Part shown: positions 41,301 through 51,100 of the stretch, in pieces
Layout: every line of letters begins with the position of its first letter
Numbering within the stretch: the first letter of the stretch is position 1
From: Lactarius indigo
Taxonomy: Eukaryota > Basidiomycota > Agaricomycetes > Russulales > Russulaceae
Assembly (NCBI GenBank): GCA_025766275.1
Contig: JAFKAC010000011.1
Location: 1,302,001-1,366,000 of the forward strand
Length of the DNA: 64,000 nt
Reading direction: 5' to 3'
Translations under genes and position numbers: made by a program
Notes under the pieces: generated by a model
What the model saw: the letters and a program-made list of their open reading frames with translations, nothing else
Told to the model about the DNA's origin: nothing
The model's database searches: none

Positions 41301-44300
41301 GCTTCATGAACAAAGACGCATCGATCATCAAAGATCCGTACAAGCGAGCCACGCTCTTCCTCAACCTCTGTGAAGGAGGAGCCGAGAAGTGGGTCACGCG
41401 CGCAACCGACTGGCTCACACAAGTCGACGCCGGCACTAAAACAGTCCCATTCGGCCACGATGTCTGGCAACTTATCTTACGCGAATTCAAGGATGCTTTC
41501 ACCGACGTATCCGACGCTGAAAGAGCCCAGCAAGCTCTTCTCAAGTTACGCATGAAGGAAAGCAACCTCGACGACTATATTTCAGAATTCCAAGACCTCG
41601 CCGATCGCGCCGGAATGGACGCCGACGAACCCAATGTTCTTCGCATGTTTGCGCAAGGCTTACCCCCGAAGCTTGCAGGATCTTGTATTGATCACGACAG
41701 CCCTGACAACTTCGCGCAGTGGATTCAAAGCGCACAGAAACGTCACCGTAACTGGCTCAAGAAGCAAGCCATTAAAGAGTTCAACCCGTTCCCGCAAAAC
41801 ACCGGCCGTCGCCCCGGTCAAAACGTCTTTTCACAGAAATGGACCACGAACGGTAACCGTGGCAGACAACAACAGCAGTATCGTACGCCGCGCAACGACC
41901 CCGACGCTATGGACGTTGACGCGCTTCGAAAAGCAACCACCGAAGACGAGAAACAAAAGTATCGCACCGAAGGCCGCTGTTATGCCTGCGGCAAACAAGG
42001 GCATCTTAGTCGAAACTGCCCCGACCGCAAGCCACGCATCGCAGTCGCCTCTTCAATCCCGATCGCAACAACCTCGATCCCCGCAGCGCAACCAACCCCC
42101 GCGATCGCCAACACCTCGTCACCCGTTACTAAAGACACGGTGGTCACGCGCGAAGTCCTCGAACAACTTGCCGAATTCTCACTAAAGCTCACGACGGAGC
42201 AACAAGATGACTTGGCTCAGATGTTAGCAGCTCGAGGCGCGGATTTTCTCTGAGCTCTGGTCCTTCGGCCTGGATCCGAGCTCTTCTCCCCAGTAGTATC
42301 TTTGTACCTAAAGTAAGCGCCTTGAAAATGAAGATCAAATTTCCTTATGAACGGAGATACGAAACGGCCGAGGCCCTAGTCGACACTGGGGCCACCCATA
42401 ATTTTATAACCCAAGGACTTGTCAACAAATTGAACTTAAACTCATATGCTCTTCAACGACCCCGAGTCATCAGAAACGTCGATGGAACTGTCAATAAAAG
42501 TGGGAGCGTCACCCATTACGTTGATCTAGACCTTTGGACAGACCATGATACGAGTCGAATTACGCTCGGACGACTACACCGGTTCTATATTGCCGACCTG
42601 GGGGCAGATCAAATGATCCTGGGCTATCCATGGATGGCCTCGAATCTGGTAAAGTTAAACTGGGAAGAACCAGAAGATAATCCCACCATATTCGCACATC
42701 CTCAACGATGGTTTCTCAAAGCCTTACGCTTGGACGAGGACGACGAGATCATCATGAGGATCTGTAAGACGACTCACTCCCAAAAACTTGCTGAGGCCGC
42801 CCACGACAAAACCGAAAAGTCTTGGAAGGAACTAGTTCCGGAAGAGCTCCACGACTTCGAAAAGGTGTTCAGCGAACAAGAAGCCCAACGATTCCCAGAA
42901 CCAAAACGATGGGACCACGCCATTGATCTCTTAGAGAACGCGCTGGCTACCTTGGATTGTAAAGTCTACCCATTAACCCAGGACGAACAAGCGGCGTTAG
43001 ACAAGTTCCTAAAAGAACATATGGAAAAACAGTACATCCGTCCTTCCAATTCGCCATACGCAGCTCCTTTCTTCTTCGTTAAAAAGAAAGACGGAAAACT
43101 CCAACCCGTTCAGGATTATTGGCGACTCAACACTTGGACTAGGAAGAACCGCTACCCTCTCCCCCTTATCGCTGACCTCGTGACTCACGCCCCTGGAAAT
43201 GATTGGTATACGACAATGGACATCAGGTGGGGATACAACAACATCCGGATCAAAGATGGCGACCAATGGAAAGCGGCGTTCAAGACAAACCGAGGCTTAT
43301 TCGAACCACTGGTCATGTTCTTTGGTCTCACGAATAGTCCCGCCACCTTCCAAACAATGATGGACGACCTATTCCGAAACGAGGTTGCACAAGGATGGTT
43401 GAAAGTCTATATGGACGATATCCTTGTCACAACAAAAGGATCTCGAGAAGAACATCTCGAACGAATTAGACAAGTGCTCCGTATACTTCAGGACAACGAC
43501 CTATTCCTCAAACCAGAGAAGTGTAAATTTCTCCGCACTTCGGTCGAATATCTCGGCGTCATCATTGGAAAAGAAGGCATCGAGATGGACACGGTCAAAC
43601 TCGCCGGACTACTTGACTGGCCAACTCCACGTTCTGTCACGGAAGTTCGATCTTTCCTAGGGTTCGGAAATTTCTACAAGCCATTTATCGCCGATTACGC
43701 ACGAATCGCGCATCCCCTCCACGACTTGACAAAAAAAGGGACTACTTTCACCTGGGGTGATGCTCAACAAACCGCATTCCTTACACTGAAAGAGCGTTTT
43801 GCTTCACGACCCGTCCTGGCTACCATTGACTACGACAAACCCTTCACAGTTCAAACAGATGCATCGAAGTTTGCTATTGGAGCTACGCTTTCTCAACCTC
43901 AAGAGGATGGACATTTCCACCCCGTCGCATTCTTTTCCGCCTCTCTCCTTCCTGCGGAGATAAATTATGATATCTATGATCGCGAACTACTGGCAATCGT
44001 GAAAGCCTTCCGTCACTGGCGCCATCACCTCCTGGGCGCTAGACACCCCATTTCAGTTCTCACTGATCACAATAATCTGTCATACTTCCGCGCACCCCAG
44101 AAAATTTCAGGAAGGCAGGCACGATGGATGGAAACCCTAGCCGAATTCGATTTCACCCTGCAGCACATTCCGGGCCACTCCAATACAGTCGCTGACCTCC
44201 TCTCCAGGCGTCCGGACCTTGACGAGGGGGTGGATTCCATCAACGACAACATCACCGTCCTCCCCGACCATCTTTTTTCGCGCCTCGTCACACTATCTAC

Positions 44301-47214
44301 GGACGACGAACGACGGAAAGCCCTACAAGAATGTCACAATGCCCCAACAGCAGGACACCCAGGGATAGCAAACACCTGGGCACTCGTAAAGAGACGGTAC
44401 ACGGGACAAGGACTTAAAGAGTTCACGGAACAATATGTCAAGGGATGTCCAACGTGTCAGATGAACAAGAGCAGAACACAAGGCAAAGCACCCCTACAAC
44501 ACGTAAACGTACCAGCAGAAGAAGGCCCATTTCAATATATCAGCCTAGACCTGATAACAGACCTACCGTCGACAGGGAAATATGACGCCATTCTCACCAT
44601 TGTAGATCAAGGCTGCAGCAAAGCAACAAAGTTCATCCCGTGTACCAAGCAAATCACAGGAGAAGGAATAGCCACTCTCTATCTCCGACACGTATTCCCA
44701 TGGTTTGGAATCCCGAAACGAATTATCTCCGATCGGGACCCTAGATTCACGAGCGCCTTCGCCACGGCAGTTTGCAAGCAGACAGGCATCCAACAAAACC
44801 TGAGTACCGCCTTCCACCCACGGACAGATGGGCAGACGGAAAGGTTGAACGCCTGGATAGAACAATATCTGCGACACTGGGTAAGACAGCAAGGCCAGGA
44901 CGATTGGGACCAATACCTGCCAATTGCCGAATATGCGCATAACTCTTAGCCACATGACGTAACCAAACAAACCCCCCACGAACTATTGTTCGGAATGAAC
45001 CCCACGGTGAACATCGAAGCAGACGAAGAGAACAAATCTCCGACTGCGACGGATCGATTACTCAAGGTTCAGGAAGCACGTCTACACGCCGCGCAAGCCA
45101 TCCTGAGACGATACAAAACAAGAGAGCCTCGCGTCACTTATCAAGAAGGCGATCGAGTGTGGTTGGACGGGCGTAATCTCAATGTGACAGCACCCTCAAA
45201 AAAACTAGCACCGAAGCGATACGGCCCCTTCACAGTCACACAGAAGATATCACCAGTAGCATACAAGTTACAACTCCCGGAAACCATGAGGATACATGAC
45301 GTCTTCCATGTGGACCTTCTTTTTCCGTTCCGTGAGACGGAAGCGTATGGACCTGCGTTCACGCCACCACCACCTGACCTAATCGATGGCGAAGAAGAAC
45401 AGGAAGTCGAAGCCATCTTAGACGTACGACGGCGTAAAGGGCACAAACTGGAATACCTAATCAAGTGGAAGGGGTTTCCATCGTCGGAGAACGAGTGGGT
45501 CAGAAAGGAGGACATGCACGCTGACGACCTTGTCAAACAGTTCTACCTTCAGAAGCGTATAAATACCAAGGCAACCTGACAAACTATCTCTCCATTCATC
45601 AACAATGTCCTCTCCTTCCTCCCAACTCTTCTCTAACTACAGCCATATCGTCGAAGAAGCAGCTGCTGTCGCACAGCTGTGGATTGCGGTTCGCACCGGA
45701 ACGCACGACGAAGGAGATATCCCCACACTACGACAGATACTCCACCCCAATCTCTTCACCGACTATGTCGAACCGCCTCCGCCCACTATCGAAGAAATCC
45801 ATCAAGACGCGTGGATCAATACCCAGTTAGCAGGAGAACTCCCGTCCATTTCACCACTCCCTTCCGTCCCACGACCTCTGATTCCCGACGACCATCCAGG
45901 CGAAGACTGGCATTTCAACCACCCCCACAGCAAACGCTTCTATGACTTCAACATATCCGCCAGCGTCCGTCATCCAATCCGCGCTAAATATGTTAAATAC
46001 CAGCGGTTCGCACCTTATCCCACCATTTGCGGTACTATGGGACGCAACCAGAACGTCTATGAGGAGTCCTTGAGGGCAGCCGAAGACAACCGAGGGTACC
46101 CGGCGCTCAAGCCCTACCAAATCCGCGTCTTCGACCCAGATATGACAATGCGCGCCGACGTTGATCGCGCGCTCCATATCATGGATGACTGGCGAGTGCA
46201 AGCAGAAGTACAACGCTTCCGAACCATGACGGAAGACCTCCAGAGCCAACACGACATTCTAGACAAGCTCAGAGTAGAAATCGCCGGAACTATGGGAGAG
46301 ATCAAGGACTCAGTGAAACGCCTAGGTCAAAACAACGTCTACCACCGCCTCCAACAGGTCATTCAGAATGAAGACAACCATCTCATGTGGGTGCCGAACG
46401 ATGAAACTCGACAGCAGGTACAAGAACATTTCCAGCAAATCGAAGAGCTACACACCGAGTTCCTCTGTCGTTGGTGCCAACACACCACTCATAATACCGA
46501 AGATTGTACCATGTTCGTCCAGTGTAACCTCTGTAAAAGGTACGGCCACACCGACGTCAAGTGCCATCAACCCCATCGCAAATGCCAGGATGAGTGCAAG
46601 GTGCCACGCACTCACCGTCTCTTCTCCAAACCTTGTCGCTCGCGCCCCTTCAGCGAGGATCCCGCCGACGCCGTCCGTCGCCGCATGCAAGCCCATGAAG
46701 ATCGTCTCATCAGGCGGACCAACCAACGAGCCTAAAGGAGGGGGTGATGTTACGCTACGTACTTTTGCCTTGTAACTTCTCGAACGTTCTCAGTGTTTCC
46801 AAACGTCCTTCCAACTTGTTGACTCGCACTTTCTGTATGATTCGAAGGACATTCTCGTAGTTTCCATATGACTCCTACCAGTAGTACTTAAGGACCAGTT
46901 TCCATGTACTAAGAGCTCTAAGCTCGACTTACTGTATTCAACTGCAGTAACTTCTCGTATAAACATCTTTGGCTTCACGAACTCGAACGATCGCTCGTCG
47001 TTGACTCGCGATTCCCCTCTCGTCTTGTGCATCATCACTCCGCCGTCCGATTGTCGGCATTATCCGAACTCCGATTCGATCTCCGACTCGAATCCGAACG
47101 ATACGCCTTACTGCGCGTAACAATAGATACCCTGTATCTTTCGAGTGCAAGGCAGTCCCTCGATTTGCGGAGGCCGAGACATTACTGAAAGAAGCACTAG
47201 ATCTCCACGAATAG
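38345..47214 (+). CDS. Cytochrome P450 with a retrotransposon in its last intron
   Basis: Spliced model: 38345-38525, 38578-38755, 38801-39115, 39171-39261, 39319-39422, 39475-40047, 47127-47214, total 1530 nt (509 residues, the usual P450 length). It has an N-terminal membrane anchor (about 2-22) and PPGPKGLPFIG, then YGDLWRRFRR (C-helix). Oxygen-binding AGGETT is at 292-297, ExxR at 349-352 and the heme loop FGYGRRVCPG at 429-438 with Cys436. The last exon encodes YPVSFECKAVPRF, a typical P450 C-terminus. Element C lies at 40103-47122 inside intron 6, one base past the original acceptor; its ATAGA duplication recreates the acceptor at 47125-47126. If instead the near acceptor is used, the protein would run into the LTR and be truncated. 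Expected to be an ER monooxygenase; substrate unknown. Confidence 0.85.
40103..40477 (+). mobile_element. 5' LTR of element C
   Basis: 375 bp, TGTTACGC to GCGTAACA. A TATA-like TACTTAAG at 40240-40247 is followed about 35 nt later by AAGCTCGACTTA (40275-40286), which is complementary to the primer site. Confidence 0.95.
40479..40490 (+). other. Self-complementary primer-binding site of element C
   Basis: TAAGTCGAGCTT, 1 nt after the LTR, pairs over 12 nt with 40275-40286. The same logic as in A and G1 but with a different sequence, so the pairing is kept while the bases vary. Confidence 0.7.
40532..42253 (+). CDS. gag: Gag polyprotein of element C
   Basis: 573 residues from the ATG at 40532 (GCCATGTCT; MSRSTFADSDGG). 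The frame is open further upstream, but this is the first ATG after the primer site. It has the N-terminal domain (WAGYYTLFRG, CGVWFELQYDPNSKRHY) and a charged Asp/Lys-rich linker. The capsid part follows (RATLFLNLCEGGAEKW, NLDDYISEFQDLADRAG), then PDAMDVD, a CCHC knuckle CYACGKQGHLSRNC and the end QMLAARGADFL. It ends just past the frameshift heptamer. Confidence 0.9.
   Translation: MSRSTFADSDGGGIISLPFQLKPRTTDNVALPDDPLRTNVEYLQKGDSQAPWAGYYTLFRGVKKAVENYCGVWFELQYDPNSKRHYAARVAAANLGLIHAPWNNMNIDELKAQTVLQTAAESTIVSPVPTQFAQHAASSQEAAHASRPPSTHSEIITGTGLNFDRSDKTTDKGKQKDDDKTPPSRRTTITPGDVAGRAPDGGDGDDSDDDGLAADERNLQRILRSIRGERLEGTAPRAFTGKRSDTRRFLGAFQRYCFMNKDASIIKDPYKRATLFLNLCEGGAEKWVTRATDWLTQVDAGTKTVPFGHDVWQLILREFKDAFTDVSDAERAQQALLKLRMKESNLDDYISEFQDLADRAGMDADEPNVLRMFAQGLPPKLAGSCIDHDSPDNFAQWIQSAQKRHRNWLKKQAIKEFNPFPQNTGRRPGQNVFSQKWTTNGNRGRQQQQYRTPRNDPDAMDVDALRKATTEDEKQKYRTEGRCYACGKQGHLSRNCPDRKPRIAVASSIPIATTSIPAAQPTPAIANTSSPVTKDTVVTREVLEQLAEFSLKLTTEQQDDLAQMLAARGADFL
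42241..42247 (+). promoter_or_regulatory. Predicted -1 frameshift heptamer, element C gag-pol
   Basis: G GAT TTT in gag phase, 3 nt before the gag stop codon. The -1 frame stays open through SGPSAWIRAL into the protease. Confidence 0.7.
42247..45579 (+). pseudogene. pol: Pol of element C with a single TAG
   Basis: Protease (LVDTGATHNF), RT (MDIRWGYNN, FFGLTNSPATFQ, VYMDDILVTT), RNase H (QTDASKFAIGATL, YDIYDRELLAI), integrase (HPGIANT, CPTCQ, LDLITDLP, SDRDPRFT, DGQTER), KRYGPF and a chromodomain (YLIKWKGFPSSENEW). A TAG at 44947-44949 follows EYAHNS, where A and B have Trp (TGG); the same frame continues to 45579. QDYWRLN has Trp where the other elements have Arg (QDYRRLN, QDYRKIN). Apart from these, nothing is broken. 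The stop could be a real inactivating change, a suppressed codon, or a sequence error. Confidence 0.9.
45605..46735 (+). CDS. Post-pol ORF3 of element C
   Basis: Uninterrupted 376 residues from an ATG 26 nt after pol, in another frame. Visible are: a helical N-terminus; a Pro-rich segment; GTMG at 46031-46042; VQAEVQRFR and a long charged coiled coil; then CRWCQHTTHNTEDC and CNLCKRYGHTDVKC, both CX2CX4HX4C; a third Cys/His group; and a basic tail rich in Arg. The order matches A and B although overall identity is low. Not an envelope protein: no signal peptide or membrane segment. Probably binds nucleic acid; role in the element unknown. Fully open in a young element, which argues that it is under selection. 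Confidence 0.85.
   Translation: MSSPSSQLFSNYSHIVEEAAAVAQLWIAVRTGTHDEGDIPTLRQILHPNLFTDYVEPPPPTIEEIHQDAWINTQLAGELPSISPLPSVPRPLIPDDHPGEDWHFNHPHSKRFYDFNISASVRHPIRAKYVKYQRFAPYPTICGTMGRNQNVYEESLRAAEDNRGYPALKPYQIRVFDPDMTMRADVDRALHIMDDWRVQAEVQRFRTMTEDLQSQHDILDKLRVEIAGTMGEIKDSVKRLGQNNVYHRLQQVIQNEDNHLMWVPNDETRQQVQEHFQQIEELHTEFLCRWCQHTTHNTEDCTMFVQCNLCKRYGHTDVKCHQPHRKCQDECKVPRTHRLFSKPCRSRPFSEDPADAVRRRMQAHEDRLIRRTNQRA
46748..47122 (+). mobile_element. 3' LTR of element C
   Basis: Identical to the 5' LTR by eye. Preceded by the purine tract AAAGGAGGGGGTGA and followed by ATAGA, which includes the AG acceptor of the P450 last exon. The LTR end supplies the bases just before that acceptor (GCGTAACA). Confidence 0.95.
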
Positions 47215-48197
47215 GCGGGCTTCCGACCGTGCCGTGTGATGGCTTGGGCGAGCTCTATTGTTGGCACTTTTCAGGAGGGAGACCTGTCGCTGTGCTGTCA
47301 AGCTTTCCTTTCCAGTTCCCCATGTATTTGTTCTCAGTAGCTCACCTTCGTGCCTATCTCGTATGACCCCCGAATGCCGATAATCGTTCTCGTGACGAAC
47401 CCCATAAGATCGAAGCTCCATCGTATGTCCTGACCTTCGAAGTCGTATACATTTGCAACATCGAAACCCGAAACCAAACATACAAGTCAATTTACGAAAC
47501 CATTTTCTGCGATTCTACGTGCCATACACACCTCACCAAACACTTTACTTCCACAGGCTTCACCCCTCGTGCGTTGAACGAGGTCTTGAGACTCTGGGTT
47601 GTCGTTCGGCCTTGATAAGGTGATGCGTGATGGGGCAGGCGCTGCGTAGATAGGGCTAGAGCGGACCACCATTCAAATCACCTCTGTTACGCAGTGAGAG
47701 TAAACGGGGAGATTAAAAATACATTGGGTTGCAAGAATTTGCTAGCTCGGGGAACAAATTGATCGCTAGCTCATAGAGCTCATCGCCAGACAGGCCCGGG
47801 AGAACTACATCTGCTCTACTCGTGTTTAACTCGTGTATGTGCAAAGGCTGCAGCCTACAGGCCGCTATAGCAGAGGCCTGGGACAACCGTAATGGCCCCT
47901 GATTGTCAGCCACTGGCTTGAAACCGATGGACAGGGCCCGGCGGGTGTCCTCGAGCACAGTCGATGTGACAAGCCACTGGCAGACTGTACCCCGGTATGA
48001 TGCGCTGGCATATGATCCATGTGATGATCGATGACCGGCCAGCTGTGCGGTATATGTGCTGCGCGTCTATCACGTCGATCGTTCAACACGAGGCAATGCA
48101 CATGGTCCCAAGCTACTGGGACACCTGTTCTTCACGTTAGTCTCGCCTCACTCTAAGCCTACCATACCTTCTACTGTGGCTCCTCGCAATCGGCACA
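47215..48197. other. Intergenic region between the P450 and N2
   Basis: No gene seen. About 47630-47735 (GCTGCGTAGATA..CAGTGAGAGTAAACGGGGAG) is repeated at 54825-54945 upstream of N3, so N2 and N3 share duplicated 5' flanks. The last 60 bp before the ATG also match. Confidence 0.55.
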
Positions 48198-51100
48198 ATG
48201 ACTTCCAATATCCCGGGCCGGGCGTCTTCCTCGTCCACTCCGAACTTTCAACCAATCTTCGAAAAGGCCCTAGAAGAGTATAAGAAGAAGACCGGAAATG
48301 ACCTCACTGCCCACCCACTCGCTGCTGAGATAAACGGCTGCGATTCTCTTGAATCTATTATCACAGTACTTGAACGGAAAGCTAATGAGCTGAATCAGTC
48401 TCGGAGCAGCGATGACCGACTCACCAAGTGGCTCGGCCCAACCGTGAACATTCTCAACGCGCTATCTGCTACCCTTGGCGAGGGCGCTGGCTCGGTAAGT
48501 GGGCTCTCGTTACCTGTCTTCTCCCTAACGCGTTGACTCTCAGGTATTCCCCCCTACCAAAATCATCTTTTCTGGAATCGGCATTCTCCTCGTAGTCAGT
48601 TTGCTTGCTCTATTCTTCGCATCGGTCTCGAGAAGCTCATCTTTGGCAGGCGGCACAGAGCACTGCGGCGAACCGCGATGTGCTAATTAAACTCTTCGGT
48701 AAAATCGAAAGCTTCTTTGAACGGCTCAAGATCTATACCAATGTCCCGCCGAGTCCTGCGATGACGGACGAACTCGCAAAGATCATGGCCGAAGTTCTGA
48801 CGATCCTTGGTATTGCGACAAAGGGGATGAAGGAGAGACGAATAAGTGGGTCTACCTTCTACGATGAGCTGCTCTTCGCTAACTGTTAGTTCCGACTAGA
48901 AACATTTTTTAAGAAGGTGGCTGGAATGAATGGCCTCGAGGACGCCTTACAGAGATTCGGTGAATTGGAACAGCGGGAGTTTCTAACGGGGATTGCACAA
49001 GTGTCAAGTGATACCAATGTTCTCAAGGACGGTGTGTGACTCTTTAACCGTCCCTACTATTCACCTCGAACATCTTCCGGTTAGACGCGAAGGAAACGAA
49101 AGCGATGGTCAAGGAGATCGCGGACAAAATGGACGCTCGTGATCGTTCGTACCCTCTTGACCTCGTTAAGATACGTTGTAGGAGCTCACACATGGCCATA
49201 GTGGAGGAGGCACTACAGAAGCTCCAAGGGTGGTTAGCTCCGCCTGACCCATCGACGAATTACAACATCGGGTTACGTGACCTTCACGAAGAAACCGCGA
49301 CCTGGTTTTTAGAAGACCATATCTTTCAGGAATGGAATTCGACCGGTTCCCTGTTATGGATACACGGGAAACGTACGTTCCTGGAAACCTTGGGTTTACT
49401 TCTCCCTGACGGTTCCCGCATTTCATAGCTGGATCCGGGAAGAGCATCCTCTGGTTCGCCATTTCTCTAATCTCTCCGTACACGGTGAGCTAACGGCATT
49501 GATCAGCTCTGCAATCATCCAGCGTATCATATCACTGTGCCATGGCGGAAGAGCCTCTGTGGCATATTTCTACTTCGATTTTAGAGACGAGAACAAGAAG
49601 CATCGCCACAACCTCCTGCCTTCCTTGCTCACCCAGTTTGCTGCAAATTCGATCGCTTGTTGCGACATAATGTCCCGTGTTTATTCAGCACACGGGAAAG
49701 GCACGCAACAACCCAGCGACGATGTCTTGATCAATTGTCTAACAGACACGCTCTCAGCGACGACCCAACACCCAACTTACATCATCGTGGACGCCCGTGA
49801 CGAATGCCCAAACACCTCTGGCGTGCGATCTCCCCGAGAGCGTGTTCTCAGCCTTATAAAACACATTGTTAACCTTCACCTCCCGAATCTACACATATGC
49901 GTCACTAGTAGGCCGGAGATTGATATCCGCATCCGTCTCGAGCCTTTGACGCCTCTTCGTGTCTCCCTTCACGACGAAGCTGGACACAAGGAAGACATAA
50001 CTAAATATATCAACTCTGAGGTCGACTTTATTGCCAATGACCAAAGGTGGCGGGATGATGACAAGGACTTGGTCATCGAGACGCTCTCCGAGAAAGCCGA
50101 CGGCATGTAAGGTGTTGTTCTATCCCCGACGCCTTCTCTCACTATTCATCACACAGGTTCCGATGGGTTTATTGTCAGCTGGAGATGCTGAGGCTTTGTC
50201 TCCGATCGAGGGTTCGGCAGTTTATAAATGAACTACCCGACAGCTTAGACGAGACCTACGAGCGGATCCTGAAGGGGATTTACAAAACGAACCAAAGTCA
50301 TGTCCATCGTTTACTCCAATGCCTGACCGTGGCTATTCGACCCCTTCGTGTTAGCGAGCTCGCGGCGATCTTCACTTTCGACGTTGATGCGATTGAGGGA
50401 GAAGCCCCAATGTCGGATGCAGATAGGCGGTCGGAGGATCAAGAACAAGAGTTGCTCTCCGCATGTCCAAGCCTGATTACCATCGTTGACGACAGCGGCG
50501 GTTGGCGAGTGGCTCAATTCTCGCATTTTTCGGTGAAGGAATTCCTTACATCCGATCGTCTTGCCACCTCGAAAGAAGATATCTCGCGTTATCACATTCT
50601 CCCCGACGCTGCACACGCGACCTTTGCCCGGGCATCCCTTGGAGTTCTACTCCGTTTGAAAAGTCGCATCGACGCCCGGAAATTGCCTCTGGCTGCGTAT
50701 GCTGCAGAACACTGGGTTTCTCACACGAAGGCCGGGGGTGTGTCGTCGCACGTTATGCCTATGATGGAGGCCCTCTTCGACTCGGACAAGCCACATTTTG
50801 TGGCGTGGGTCCGGACCTATGATATGGACCGACGATTACGTCGGTACACGTTAATGATCGGCCCGGTACCGAAACCCGATCCCTTATACTATTCCGCGCT
50901 CTGCGGATTTTATGACCTCGTCGAACGCCTTGTCAAGAAGCACTCACCGCACGTAAACGCTACCGGCGGCACAAATAGCAATCCGCTGCTCGCGGCATTG
51001 CGTCAAGAACATATCCGAATCGCGGAACTCCTATTTCAGCACGACGCGAACGTCGACGTTCAAGAACTACTGTACAGCGTAATTCAATGGCCTCACCCTT

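Larger units (their letters stand above)
40103..47122 (+). mobile_element. Young Ty3/gypsy chromovirus, element C
   Basis: 7020 bp. The two 375-bp LTRs (40103-40477 and 46748-47122) look identical base for base. Target duplication ATAGA at 40098-40102 and 47123-47127. Inside are a self-type primer site, gag, pol and ORF3. Only pol is damaged, by one TAG. It is inserted in sense orientation in the last intron of the P450. Confidence 0.95.
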
